From Bacteroidales bacterium KHT7 (GTDB lineage Bacteria; Bacteroidota; Bacteroidia; Bacteroidales; Bacteroidaceae), in contig FNBQ01000005.1 in NCBI GenBank assembly GCA_900102385.1, forward strand, positions 99,322 through 163,321: a stretch of DNA of 64,000 bases, given 5' to 3'. The notes beneath the pieces are model-generated. The model was not told where the DNA came from and made no database searches. It was given only the letters and a program-made list of their open reading frames with translations. A program made the translations under genes and the position numbers. Positions 53,454 to 64,000 of this stretch are shown here, piece by piece. Positions within the stretch are counted from its first letter, which is position 1. Each line of letters starts with the position of its first letter.

Positions 53454-56400
53454 ATGAATACCCTGAAAAAACTGAGCATCTTAATATTTCTATTTTGTAT
53501 TGTTTTACCAGCGCGTGCGCAATTTAATATGCTGTTCACCTCCGACTATGATTTGCCAAACTCATTAGTCAACTGTATAGCCGAGGACAAGGACGGTATG
53601 GTGTGGATTGCCACCGAGGACGGATTATCCCGTTACAACGGCTCGAGCTTCGTAACATACAAGCAGATACCCGGAAATCCAAATTCGATACAAGATAACT
53701 TTGTGCGCTGTGTGTGTGTAGACAAACGCGGGCACGTGTTTGTGGGAACAACGGTGGGCGTACAGATGTTCAGACCGCTTACGAACGACTTTACACCTCT
53801 TTTGATAAATGAAAAACAAGGCATAAACTCGTGCAATGTAAATCAACTTGAATTGCTGCAAGACGGCAGTCTTGTGGTGGCAGGCGAGAAGTGCTTTACA
53901 ATTACTGTTGATGAAAACGATGTTCCGCACGTTAAGCCAAACCAAATAACGGGAAAGGTTGGCGTGCTGCACCGCTTCTTCGAAGACAGCAACGGCAGAA
54001 AGTGGGTTATTCAGCATTACAAAGTATGCCGTATAAATCTTGAGGGCAAACTTGTGCCAGTTGGCAGCAGCAACAACCACGACAGCGCATTCAGTTCGCT
54101 TTGCTGCGGTCCAGACCGTAAACTCTATGCCGGCAGTATGTTGGCAGGACTTTATATCTACAACGAACTTACCGACAAATTCGACTTGGTTGAGGGAACA
54201 GAGACCCTTCTGAAGGTGCGCGACGTTAAGGCTATTCCTGGCACATTCACGCTGTGCGTGGCAACCGATGGAGTGGGAGTGCGTTTCTTCGACTGCCTAT
54301 CGCACCATTTTATAGTCTCTCATCAGTTCGACGATCCTTTTATCGATATCGCTTCGCAGAAGGCACATTCATTATACATCAGCAAGCAGGGCGAAATATG
54401 GATGGCTCTTTATCAGAAGGGCGTGTTCATGGCATCGTCGTATTCCGTGCCGTTTCAGTACATCGGTCACCGCTCGCAGAAATATGATTTCATTGGCGAC
54501 AGATGCGTAACTTCCATAATCCAGACTCATTCGGGCGAGATTTGGACGGCTACCGACAATGGCGGACTCTACGGATTCACGCCCGATTTTAAGGTTATCC
54601 GCAAGTTCAACGTAAACACATCCGTGCCTAACGGATTGCCATCTACAATGGGCTCTCTGTTCGAGGATTCGAAGCACAACGTGTGGTTCGGCTCATACAA
54701 TCAGGGCTTCGGAACGGTAAACCTGCAGACAGGAGAGTGCGACTATTGTTCGTTCGAGGGCAGGAAATTGAAGCAGATAAGCATCTTTGGGTATACCGAG
54801 GATTCGCACGGACAACTGTGGGCCGCCTCTATGGGAAACGGAATTCTGAAATACAACGAGCAGAAAAGGCAGATGGAGACATGCTTGAATGAATATTCGG
54901 CTGCATGGAGCACTTCGATATACTACGACAAGAAGACCGACATGATATTTGCCGGAACGTACAACGGAGTGGTGATGTTTAAGACTGCCGACCCTAAAAA
55001 GACGGCGAAGACCATTCTGCAAAAATATATTGTAAACAGCATCTCGCGTGTGTCGCAGGACGTAGTGGCGTTCTCCACAAACAAAGGCTTGGTTCTGTAT
55101 GACATTGCAAAGAACAAAATTCAGGATTTTGCAGGACGACAGGGACTTGTTGGCAACACAATCTATGCTGCCCAGCCCGATCGCGAAGGCGGCTTGTGGA
55201 TGAGTAGCGCGAACGGACTTATGCGCCTCGACCTGAAGAACAATTCGCTCGAGACATACACCATGCGCGACGGACTTCAGGGCAACGAATTCTATAAGAA
55301 TGCTTCGATGGTAAGTTCTGACGGCAGACTGTGGTTTGGCGGCATCAACGGCATAACGGCATTCTCTCCAGCCGACATCAAGAAGAGCCACAGCAGTTGC
55401 ATCGTACGGGTGGTTGGCGTTAAGTCGGGCGAGAACAACATTCTGCCGCTCGAAAAAGGCGAGTTCGTTCTGCCAAGCAACACATCTTCGTTCTCGGTCG
55501 AACTTGCAACGCGTCCGCTATACATGACATACCGCGTGGTTTACAGTTATCGCATTGACAATGGCGATTGGGAAACGCTTCCCGTTGGAGTGAACCGCAT
55601 CACGTTTAATAATGTAGGCTACGGAAATCATACACTCTATACCAAGACAACCATCGACGGCGTTGATTCTGATGTTACCGAAACGTCCTTCATGGTCGAA
55701 TATCCGTGGTTCTTGCGCTGGTGGGCCATCATATTGTGGGCAATGCTCATCGCATTCATCGCATATATATTGATGAACGAGGTGAATCGTCGCCGTGTGC
55801 TGCGCGACAGAATGCTTCAGGAGAAACGCGAGAAGGATATAAATGAGGGCAAAATTCAGTTCTTTATGAATCTGGTTCATGACCTTCGTACACCTATTAC
55901 TCTCATTTCTACGCCTTTGCAGAAACTTATGCAGGTCGATAACGCTCCTGAGCGCACTCGCTTGTATCAGATTATAAACCGAAACGTCGGTCGCCTGCTC
56001 AGTCTTACAAACCAGATTATGGACCTTCGCAAGATTGACCGCGGAATGATGGAGATTCATTGTGCCGAAGTGCCTGTGAGCAACGTAATCCGCTCAATAG
56101 TGAACAGCATGAACGATGTTGCCGAAACGCGCCGCATAACCCTCTGCATGAACGACATGACCGAGGAGAACACAAAAATGTGGCTCGATGTAGACAGTTT
56201 CGAGAAAATCGTGCTCAACTTGCTGAGCAACGCCTTTAAGTACACAGCCGATGAAGGCAACATTGATGTTTCGTGGGAGACTATCGCTCCGAGCGACTTC
56301 TTCCGCGAGGGAGCACTCCGCCTCTGCATAACCGACAACGGAATAGGAATCCCTGCCGAGGAAAAGGAGAATATCTTCAAGCGATTCTATCAGGTAAACA

Positions 56401-57455
56401 ACGAGAAGCACATAAAAGGCACGGGCATTGGACTTAATCTCGTAAAATCGCTCGTAGAACTGCATCATGGAACGGTAGGAGTGAGCGATAATCCGAGCGG
56501 AAAGGGTACGAGATTCACCATCGAATTGCCTCTCGGAAAAGATGCTTTCAGTCCTAAGGAGCTGGAAGTGAGAAAGAAAGATGAGGAGAAGATAGAGGAA
56601 GTTGCATATAACGACGATGCCGTTGCAGAACGAAATACTGCGAAAGATGATGACGGCTTGGCTCGCAACAATAATGTAGTTCAGACAATAAGTAGAAAGA
56701 AAGTCCTTATTGTCGACGATGACGAGGAAATCCGCTCGTTCCTTTGCGAGGAGCTTGCAGCCCTATACAATGTTGTTGATTGCGGCGACGGAGAGCAGGC
56801 CTACGAGATTATCTCGCGCGAGGGAGCAGACATTGTGGTTAGCGATATCATGATGCCGGGCATCGACGGAATAGAACTTTGCAAGCGCATCAGAAACAAC
56901 ATGCGAACAAGTCATATTCCTGTCATTCTGCTCACAGCCAAGGCTTCGGATCGCGACAGGCTCGAAGGCTTGCAGGCTAATGCCGATGCGTATGTAACAA
57001 AGCCGTTCAACCTACAACTTCTGCTCACGCTCATCGGAAATCTGCTGTATCGCCACGATGTGGTGCGCAACACATACAGCGGCAACGTTATGCCGTCTGA
57101 CCGCATTGATACTCCTCGTGTGCAGAGTGCCGACGAGAAACTCTTGGCGCGCATCATAAAGTGTATAAACGACAACCTCAGCAATCCTGACTTGACAACA
57201 GACGACATAGCCCGCGAGGTAGGCCTTAGCCGTGTTCACCTCTTCCGCAAACTGAAAGAGATGACAAACCAGTCTGCCACAATCTATGTGCGTAACATCC
57301 GCCTTACAAAAGCATCGGAATTGTTGCGTCAGAAGAAGATGACTATATCGGATGTTGCCTATGCCGTTGGATTCAGGACTCCGAAAAACTTCTCTTCGGC
57401 ATTTAAGGAACTCTTTGGCATGACGCCGTCGGAGTATATGAACAGCGAGGAATAG
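53454..57455 (+). CDS. Hybrid two-component system regulator (HTCS)
   Basis: The ATG at 53454 gives a signal/anchor segment (MNTLKKLSILIFLFCIVLPARA) and 1333 residues. In order there are two periplasmic propellers (repeats such as GMVWIATEDGLSRYNG), a Y_Y_Y domain near 650-745, a membrane segment at about 752-775, a histidine kinase with H809 in NLVHDLRTPITLI, an ATPase domain (DNGIGIPAEEKENIFKRFYQ, GTGIGLNLVKSL), a receiver with D1131 in VVSDIMMPGIDG, and a C-terminal AraC domain (LTTDDIAREVGLSRVHLFRKL). It senses an oligosaccharide in the periplasm and activates genes directly. Position argues for xylan sensing and control of the three genes downstream. Confidence 0.95.
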   Translation: MNTLKKLSILIFLFCIVLPARAQFNMLFTSDYDLPNSLVNCIAEDKDGMVWIATEDGLSRYNGSSFVTYKQIPGNPNSIQDNFVRCVCVDKRGHVFVGTTVGVQMFRPLTNDFTPLLINEKQGINSCNVNQLELLQDGSLVVAGEKCFTITVDENDVPHVKPNQITGKVGVLHRFFEDSNGRKWVIQHYKVCRINLEGKLVPVGSSNNHDSAFSSLCCGPDRKLYAGSMLAGLYIYNELTDKFDLVEGTETLLKVRDVKAIPGTFTLCVATDGVGVRFFDCLSHHFIVSHQFDDPFIDIASQKAHSLYISKQGEIWMALYQKGVFMASSYSVPFQYIGHRSQKYDFIGDRCVTSIIQTHSGEIWTATDNGGLYGFTPDFKVIRKFNVNTSVPNGLPSTMGSLFEDSKHNVWFGSYNQGFGTVNLQTGECDYCSFEGRKLKQISIFGYTEDSHGQLWAASMGNGILKYNEQKRQMETCLNEYSAAWSTSIYYDKKTDMIFAGTYNGVVMFKTADPKKTAKTILQKYIVNSISRVSQDVVAFSTNKGLVLYDIAKNKIQDFAGRQGLVGNTIYAAQPDREGGLWMSSANGLMRLDLKNNSLETYTMRDGLQGNEFYKNASMVSSDGRLWFGGINGITAFSPADIKKSHSSCIVRVVGVKSGENNILPLEKGEFVLPSNTSSFSVELATRPLYMTYRVVYSYRIDNGDWETLPVGVNRITFNNVGYGNHTLYTKTTIDGVDSDVTETSFMVEYPWFLRWWAIILWAMLIAFIAYILMNEVNRRRVLRDRMLQEKREKDINEGKIQFFMNLVHDLRTPITLISTPLQKLMQVDNAPERTRLYQIINRNVGRLLSLTNQIMDLRKIDRGMMEIHCAEVPVSNVIRSIVNSMNDVAETRRITLCMNDMTEENTKMWLDVDSFEKIVLNLLSNAFKYTADEGNIDVSWETIAPSDFFREGALRLCITDNGIGIPAEEKENIFKRFYQVNNEKHIKGTGIGLNLVKSLVELHHGTVGVSDNPSGKGTRFTIELPLGKDAFSPKELEVRKKDEEKIEEVAYNDDAVAERNTAKDDDGLARNNNVVQTISRKKVLIVDDDEEIRSFLCEELAALYNVVDCGDGEQAYEIISREGADIVVSDIMMPGIDGIELCKRIRNNMRTSHIPVILLTAKASDRDRLEGLQANADAYVTKPFNLQLLLTLIGNLLYRHDVVRNTYSGNVMPSDRIDTPRVQSADEKLLARIIKCINDNLSNPDLTTDDIAREVGLSRVHLFRKLKEMTNQSATIYVRNIRLTKASELLRQKKMTISDVAYAVGFRTPKNFSSAFKELFGMTPSEYMNSEE

Positions 57456-57497
57456 TCTGATTTGTTACAAAAGAGGTATCCTATAATTACATTACTA

Positions 57498-57505
57498 TAT
57501 ATTTG
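57498..57505 (+). promoter_or_regulatory. -7 element of the xylan operon
   Basis: A perfect TATATTTG with no TTTG in the -33 position, as expected for an activator-dependent promoter. The leader to the ATG at 57610 would be about 100 nt. Confidence 0.5.
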
Positions 57506-57549
57506 TAATTTTTTATATCCCGTCAGAAATAAAAAAATTATAATATTGC

Positions 57550-59742
<2,193 letters not shown>

Positions 59743-59760
59743 AAAGGCAAAAGGATAAAA

Positions 59761-62010
59761 ATGAAACACATCATTTTAACAGTTATTGGTCTCTTCGGAT
59801 TGTTGACAGCCGGTGCGCAGAATAACGTGTCTGGCTTCTACGAGAAGAATAAAGTATTTAACTACAATGATGGCGAGAAGGCAGCGGGCGAGATTGAACA
59901 GCCCGCCACCTTCGACCCTAACTTCCACATCTATATCTGTTTCGGACAGTCTAACATGGAAGGCAATGCTAAGATCGAGCCTCAGGACAGAAAAGGCATC
60001 AACTCGCGTTTCCGTATGCTTTCGGCAGTCGATATGAACAAAATCGGCAGAAAGAAAGGACAGTGGTACGCAGCCGTTCCGCCTTTGTGCCGCGAGTACA
60101 CTGGTCTTACGCCAGCCGACTATTTTGGACGTACATTGGTCGAGAAATTACCTGACAGCATTAAGGTTGGTGTCATCAACGTTTCGGTTGGTGGCGCCAG
60201 CATAAACCTCTTCGACGAGGACAAGGCGCAGGCTTACATTGCCGGCTCGCCAGACTGGTTGAAGAATTTCTGCAAAGAATACAATGATAATCCATATCGA
60301 ACAATCATAAATCTTGCCAAACAGGCCCAGAAGGTAGGCGTAATCAAGGGTATTCTTCTTCATCAGGGTTGTACCGACAATGGTCAGCAAGACTGGCCTA
60401 AGCGCGTTAACCTTGTATATACCCGTATGCTTACCGAACTGGGTCTTAAAGCGCAGGATGTGCCTCTGCTCGTTGGTAAACTGATGACCGAGGAAGATGG
60501 TGGATGCTGTTTCTTGCATAATACAGTAATTGATCATATAAAGGAGACGATACCAACTGCACACATCGTTCCGTCTGCTGGCTGTCCGGGCGCAAAGGAC
60601 AAACTGCACTTCACTGCCGAGGGATACAGAATCCTTGGACGCAGATATGCAGATGTCATGCTCAAACTGCTCGGACGCAGCCGACAGAACCCTATCGTTC
60701 AGACTTGCTTCAGCACAGACCCTGCTCCGATGGTGAGCGGCGACCGTCTGTATGTCTTCACCGGTCACGACGAGGACAAGGCTGATTTCTTCTGGATGAA
60801 CGAATGGCGTTTGTTCTCTACTGCCGACATGGTAAACTGGACCGACCACGGATGCCCATTGGCTCAGTGCGATTTTAAGTGGGCTGATGACCGCTCATGG
60901 GCTCCTCAGTGCATCGAGCGCAACGGTAAGTTCTATCTCTACGTGCCAATCCACTCAAAGATTTCGGGCGGTATGGCTATCGGCGTTGCGGTGGCTGACA
61001 AGGTTACAGGTCCTTATCGCGATGCCCTCGGCAAGCCTCTCTACGAGGATGGCAAGTGGGATCACATCGACCCAACTGTGTTCATTGACGACGACGGTCA
61101 GGCTTATCTCTACTGGGGTAATCCACGCCTCTACTCAGTTAAGCTGAACGAGGACATGATTAGTCTTGCAGGCGAGGTTAAGTGTGATACAACGCTTAAA
61201 CGTTATACCGAAGGTCCTTGGATTTTCCATCAGAGACAGCTTACAAAGGCTGAGAAGAAGAACCGCAAGCTTTTCGATTCGAGCAAGAACTCGGCTTGGG
61301 GCAAGTACTTCATGATGTACGCTGCCGGCGGAATTCCTGAAAGCATTGCATACAGCGAGAGCAACTCACCACAAGGTCCTTGGACTTATGTTGGCGATGT
61401 GATGGCTCAGACTAACAGCACAAACTCGTTTACAAACCATAGCGGTATTGTCGAGTTCAAGGGACACAACTACTTCTTCTATCACACAGGCTGGTTGCCA
61501 AATGGTGGCGGATTCGGCCGTAGCGTGTGCTGCGAGGAGTTCAAGTGGAACAGCGACGGCAGATTGCCACAGATTAAGCCTACATACGATGGTGTTAAGC
61601 CAATCGGCACACTGAACCCATACAACCGTGTAGAGGCTGAGACAATATCATACAGCGACGGTCTTCGCACCGAGTGGAACAAGAAGCGCGGAAACGTGTT
61701 TGTGAGCGATATTCACAACGGCGACTGGCTGAGAGTTCGCGAGGTTGAGTTTGAGGCTGGCACTAAGTCAATCGAACTTTCTGCTGCATCTGCTTTGCAG
61801 GGCGGTAACATCGAGGTTCGCCTCGACTCACCAGACGGCGTGGTTCTAACAACTGTAAACGTTGCTCCAACAGGCGGTTGGGAAGAGTGGGAGACATTCT
61901 CTGCCAACATTGCCAACGCTCCAGAGGGCAAGCACGACCTCTACTTCTTGTTTAAGGGCCTGAAGGGTTGCAAGTTGTTCAACTTCGACTACTGGCAGTT
62001 GAAGAAATAA
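59761..62010 (+). CDS. CE6 acetylesterase - GH43 - CBM6 fusion
   Basis: A 749-residue secreted protein (signal MKHIILTVIGLFGLLTAGAQ). Residues about 50-310 are an SGNH-type CE6/sialate-esterase domain with S64 in CFGQSNMEGN and the late His in DKLHFTAEGY. Residues about 320-620 are a GH43 propeller (base Asp in TDPAPMVSGDRL, tuning Asp in HIDPTVFIDDDG, acid Glu in YTEGPWIFH). Residues about 625-749 are a CBM6-type xylan-binding domain (YNRVEAETISYSDG, NGDWLRVREVEF). It would remove acetyl groups and arabinose or xylose from bound xylan. It lies 18 nt after the GH10-CE1 gene, in the same operon. Confidence 0.92.
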   Translation: MKHIILTVIGLFGLLTAGAQNNVSGFYEKNKVFNYNDGEKAAGEIEQPATFDPNFHIYICFGQSNMEGNAKIEPQDRKGINSRFRMLSAVDMNKIGRKKGQWYAAVPPLCREYTGLTPADYFGRTLVEKLPDSIKVGVINVSVGGASINLFDEDKAQAYIAGSPDWLKNFCKEYNDNPYRTIINLAKQAQKVGVIKGILLHQGCTDNGQQDWPKRVNLVYTRMLTELGLKAQDVPLLVGKLMTEEDGGCCFLHNTVIDHIKETIPTAHIVPSAGCPGAKDKLHFTAEGYRILGRRYADVMLKLLGRSRQNPIVQTCFSTDPAPMVSGDRLYVFTGHDEDKADFFWMNEWRLFSTADMVNWTDHGCPLAQCDFKWADDRSWAPQCIERNGKFYLYVPIHSKISGGMAIGVAVADKVTGPYRDALGKPLYEDGKWDHIDPTVFIDDDGQAYLYWGNPRLYSVKLNEDMISLAGEVKCDTTLKRYTEGPWIFHQRQLTKAEKKNRKLFDSSKNSAWGKYFMMYAAGGIPESIAYSESNSPQGPWTYVGDVMAQTNSTNSFTNHSGIVEFKGHNYFFYHTGWLPNGGGFGRSVCCEEFKWNSDGRLPQIKPTYDGVKPIGTLNPYNRVEAETISYSDGLRTEWNKKRGNVFVSDIHNGDWLRVREVEFEAGTKSIELSAASALQGGNIEVRLDSPDGVVLTTVNVAPTGGWEEWETFSANIANAPEGKHDLYFLFKGLKGCKLFNFDYWQLKK

Positions 62011-62031
62011 CGAATATAACACACAGCATTG

Positions 62032-63627
62032 ATGAGAAAAAAATTCATTTCTATTATATTCCTTTTTGTCGCATTTGTATCTGCTGTCAACGCGCAGCAG
62101 ATGCAGGTGCGCAACCCTTTTATCTGGGCGGATGCTCCCGACCCTGATATCATAAGGGTGGGCGATTACTATTATCTTGTTACAACAACAATGCACTTGT
62201 TTCCGGGCGCGCCGATAATGCGAAGCACCGACCTCGTTCATTGGGAAACGGTATCTTATCTGTTCGACAAGATAACCGATACTCCGCGCTACGACCTCGA
62301 ACAAGGTACTGTTTACGGACGTGGACAGTGGGCTACATCTCTGCGATACCACAAAGGCACGTTCTGGGCTTTGTTCGTGGCAAACGACGACCCTCACAAG
62401 TCTATGGTATTCAAGACCGACGACCCAGCCAAGGGCTGGAAGCTTCACAGCCGTCTGCCGGCATATCACGATTCTTCGTTGTTTTTCGATGACGACGACC
62501 GTGTATATGTCTTCTCTGGAAGCGGCGATATTCATCTTGTAGAGCTTACTCAAGACCTTACTGCTGAGAAGGTTGGCGGAATAAGGAAAACTCTCGAACT
62601 GAAAGGCAAGCCTGCCGGACTGCACGAGGGTAGCCGTGTAATAAAGCACGACGGAATGTACTATCTTTTGTGTATTTCGTGGCCGCAGACCGGTCGTCAG
62701 GAAATATGTTACAGAAGCAGCAATATCGAAGGCCCTTACGAGTCTAAAGTCATCCTGAAGAGCGATTTCGGCGGATTCCCATATGCTGGTCAGGGCACAA
62801 TCGTGAACGGCAAGAAGGGTGAGTGGTACGGAGTAATCTTCCAAGACCGTGGCGGATGCGGACGTGTCCTCACAATCGAGCCTTGCAACTGGATTGACGG
62901 CTGGCCAATGCTCGGCAATCTCTCTGACGGAAAGATTCCGGAGACAATGACGCTCGACGGTGTGGATAAGCGCGGCGGCAAGTCTGAATATGCCGTAATT
63001 GAGCAGGATTATCAGTGGAATCACAACTTAATCCAGTCTGATGTCAAGATACTCGACGGACATCTTGTAAACGGCAATAAATGGACTCGCGGCGCGGTTA
63101 AGAAGCTTCAGCTGAAGACTTCGAAGAAGACAAACAGCATCTTTGATGCGCGCAACACGCTAACATGGCGTACTTGGGGACCTCTCTGCACCGATACAGT
63201 CTGCATTGATGCCTCAAAGATGAAGGACGGCGATGTTGCAGGTCTTGCAGCCTTAAATGGCGATACGGGCTTTCTGAGTCTTCGTCGCGAGGGTGGAAGC
63301 ACATATCTCATCTTCTCAGAAGAGAATGTTGCGCTTTCCGACGATACGAAAGCCATAACAAAGGTTGACCACAAGGAGATTGCACGCGTAAAAATACCTG
63401 CTTCTAAGCTGAAGAATGTGCGAATGGTGATGAACGGCGATTTCAATCCGGGACGCGACATCGCAACATTCAGTTACAGTCTCGACGGCAAGAAGTGGAA
63501 TGCCATCGGCGGCGACTACAAGATGCGTTTCGACTACCGTCGTCTGTTTATGGGTTCTCGCTATGCATTCTGCTATTACTCAACTAAGTCGTGCGGCGGA
63601 ATGGTAACAGTTAGCCTTCCTAAATGA
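62032..63627 (+). CDS. Secreted GH43 beta-xylosidase/arabinofuranosidase-type enzyme
   Basis: The ATG at 62032 (one codon after a TTG) gives a signal peptide (MRKKFISIIFLFVAFVSAVNA) and 531 residues. GH43 residues are the base Asp in APDPDIIRVGD, the tuning Asp in YHDSSLFFDDDD and the acid Glu in GLHEGSRVIK. A C-terminal beta-sandwich (about 330-531) is the accessory domain of the beta-xylosidase branch. It is the last gene of the HTCS-linked operon, 21 nt after the previous one. It releases single xylose or arabinose units from products of the two fused enzymes. Confidence 0.92.
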   Translation: MRKKFISIIFLFVAFVSAVNAQQMQVRNPFIWADAPDPDIIRVGDYYYLVTTTMHLFPGAPIMRSTDLVHWETVSYLFDKITDTPRYDLEQGTVYGRGQWATSLRYHKGTFWALFVANDDPHKSMVFKTDDPAKGWKLHSRLPAYHDSSLFFDDDDRVYVFSGSGDIHLVELTQDLTAEKVGGIRKTLELKGKPAGLHEGSRVIKHDGMYYLLCISWPQTGRQEICYRSSNIEGPYESKVILKSDFGGFPYAGQGTIVNGKKGEWYGVIFQDRGGCGRVLTIEPCNWIDGWPMLGNLSDGKIPETMTLDGVDKRGGKSEYAVIEQDYQWNHNLIQSDVKILDGHLVNGNKWTRGAVKKLQLKTSKKTNSIFDARNTLTWRTWGPLCTDTVCIDASKMKDGDVAGLAALNGDTGFLSLRREGGSTYLIFSEENVALSDDTKAITKVDHKEIARVKIPASKLKNVRMVMNGDFNPGRDIATFSYSLDGKKWNAIGGDYKMRFDYRRLFMGSRYAFCYYSTKSCGGMVTVSLPK

Positions 63628-63678
63628 TTCTTATCCTGAAAATTTCATTTTTAGTAGTTTAGTTATCATAATTATTCA

Positions 63679-63727
63679 TCGACTCATACTTTAGCTTTCT
63701 TGTACTAAAGTGTGGGTCGATTTTTTT
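63679..63727 (+). terminator. Terminator of the xylan operon
   Basis: A 16-bp stem with two U-G wobbles valid on the plus strand (TCGACTCATACTTTAG with CTAAAGTGTGGGTCGA), a 10-nt loop and a run of seven T. Confidence 0.88.
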
Positions 63728-63783
63728 AAATTGACAATTTTTGAATTGAAAATTGAAAGTTGAAAATTGAAAATTCTGAATTG
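63728..63783. repeat. AATTGAAA-type low-complexity repeat
   Basis: About 55 nt of repeated AATTG/AAAATTG/AAAGTTG units, the same type as found inside the DUF5107 gene and in the ATP-grasp operon. Confidence 0.75.
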
Positions 63784-63806
63784 GATGATAATTAGGAATT
63801 TATACC

Positions 63807-63821
63807 AAATTCGGCAGAACG
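63807..63821. repeat. Partial copy of the 63-nt repeat (right end)
   Basis: AAATTCGGCAGAACG is identical to the right arm and next bases of repeat copy 2 at 5159-5173. The rest of the repeat is absent. Confidence 0.5.
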
Positions 63822-63906
63822 CGGAGAACTAATAAAGAAAGTTCAAAATTCTGAATTGATTGATAACTTAGGATTTGTAACGAACAATTTCGTCAGAAAT
63901 TGTTCG

Positions 63907-64000
63907 TAGGTCCAAGGTAGGTCCAAGGTAGGTCCAAGGTAGGTCCAAGGTAGGTCCAAGGTAGGTCCAAGGTAGGTCCAAGGTAGGTCCAAGGTAGGTC
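63907..64000. repeat. Near-perfect 11-bp tandem array, cut by the window edge
   Basis: The unit TAGGTCCAAGG is repeated about 8.5 times without visible change up to the last base. It shares AAGGTA with the two degenerate arrays in this window, and its full length is unknown. Confidence 0.95.

Noticed and set aside
63907..64000. CRISPR array
   Set aside because: The units are 11 nt, directly adjacent and without variable spacers, and no cas gene is near. It is a simple tandem repeat.

Overview
The window looks like a chromosomal segment of a gut or rumen Prevotella-type bacterium (Bacteroidota, Bacteroidales). Three things point that way. Promoters fit the Bacteroidota TTTG-N19-21-TAnnTTTG pattern and there are almost no Shine-Dalgarno sequences. 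A very long hybrid two-component regulator is present. There is a large set of secreted plant-cell-wall enzymes, including a GH10 xylanase fused to a CE1 esterase of the kind I recall from Prevotella ruminicola (Xyn10D-Fae1A). I saw no rRNA, tRNA, CRISPR array, insertion sequence or SusC/SusD pair. Positions and motifs were read by eye; family names are from memory, without database searches.

Layout. 1-3.3 kb: an HD-type alarmone-hydrolase-like protein, a serpin, a flavin reductase and a secreted metallo-beta-lactamase-fold protein. 3.5-6.0 kb: an AT-rich accessory island with an 11-bp tandem array, three small unrecognised genes, a gene remnant, and three copies of a 63-nt foldable repeat that bracket the genes like cassettes. 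6.2-12.4 kb: a DUF5107/TPR protein with a sugar porter, an AraC regulator and GreA. 12.6-17.7 kb: an FMN reductase, a GH5 glucanase and a P-type calcium ATPase. 18.2-23.1 kb: a CE1-GH3-CE1 operon. 23.2-26.2 kb: a MATE pump behind an attenuator-like leader, then three acetyltransferases. 26.7-30.8 kb: a GH43-GH115 xylan operon. 30.9-41.7 kb: housekeeping genes (mnmE, a TtcA-like tRNA thiolase, pdxST, a thioredoxin-like protein, an FKBP, threonine aldolase, a cupin). This stretch also carries a degenerate ThiD-like kinase domain fused to an AraC DNA-binding domain, directly upstream of pdxST.

41.7-46.6 kb holds a compact operon encoding a circularly permuted ATP-grasp enzyme, an alpha-E protein, a transglutaminase-like protein and two AstE-like metallopeptidases; one of the last two has lost its catalytic residues. 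47-48.7 kb: a GGGtGRT protein with a NifU-like scaffold. 48.7-50 kb: a non-coding stretch with a possible small minus-strand unit and a second 11-bp array. 50-52.9 kb: a pectin methylesterase. 53.4-63.6 kb: a hybrid two-component regulator followed by a three-gene xylan operon (GH10-CE1; CE6-GH43-CBM6; GH43). The window ends in AT-rich repeats and a third 11-bp array.

Together the enzymes describe debranching and hydrolysis of acetylated, feruloylated and glucuronoarabinosylated xylan (GH10, GH43, GH115, GH3, CE1, CE6), with side activities on beta-glucan (GH5) and pectin (CE8). The best candidates for undescribed biology are the kinase-AraC fusion beside pdxST, the ATP-grasp/alpha-E/transglutaminase/AstE operon with its pseudo-peptidase, and the 63-nt repeat cassette island.
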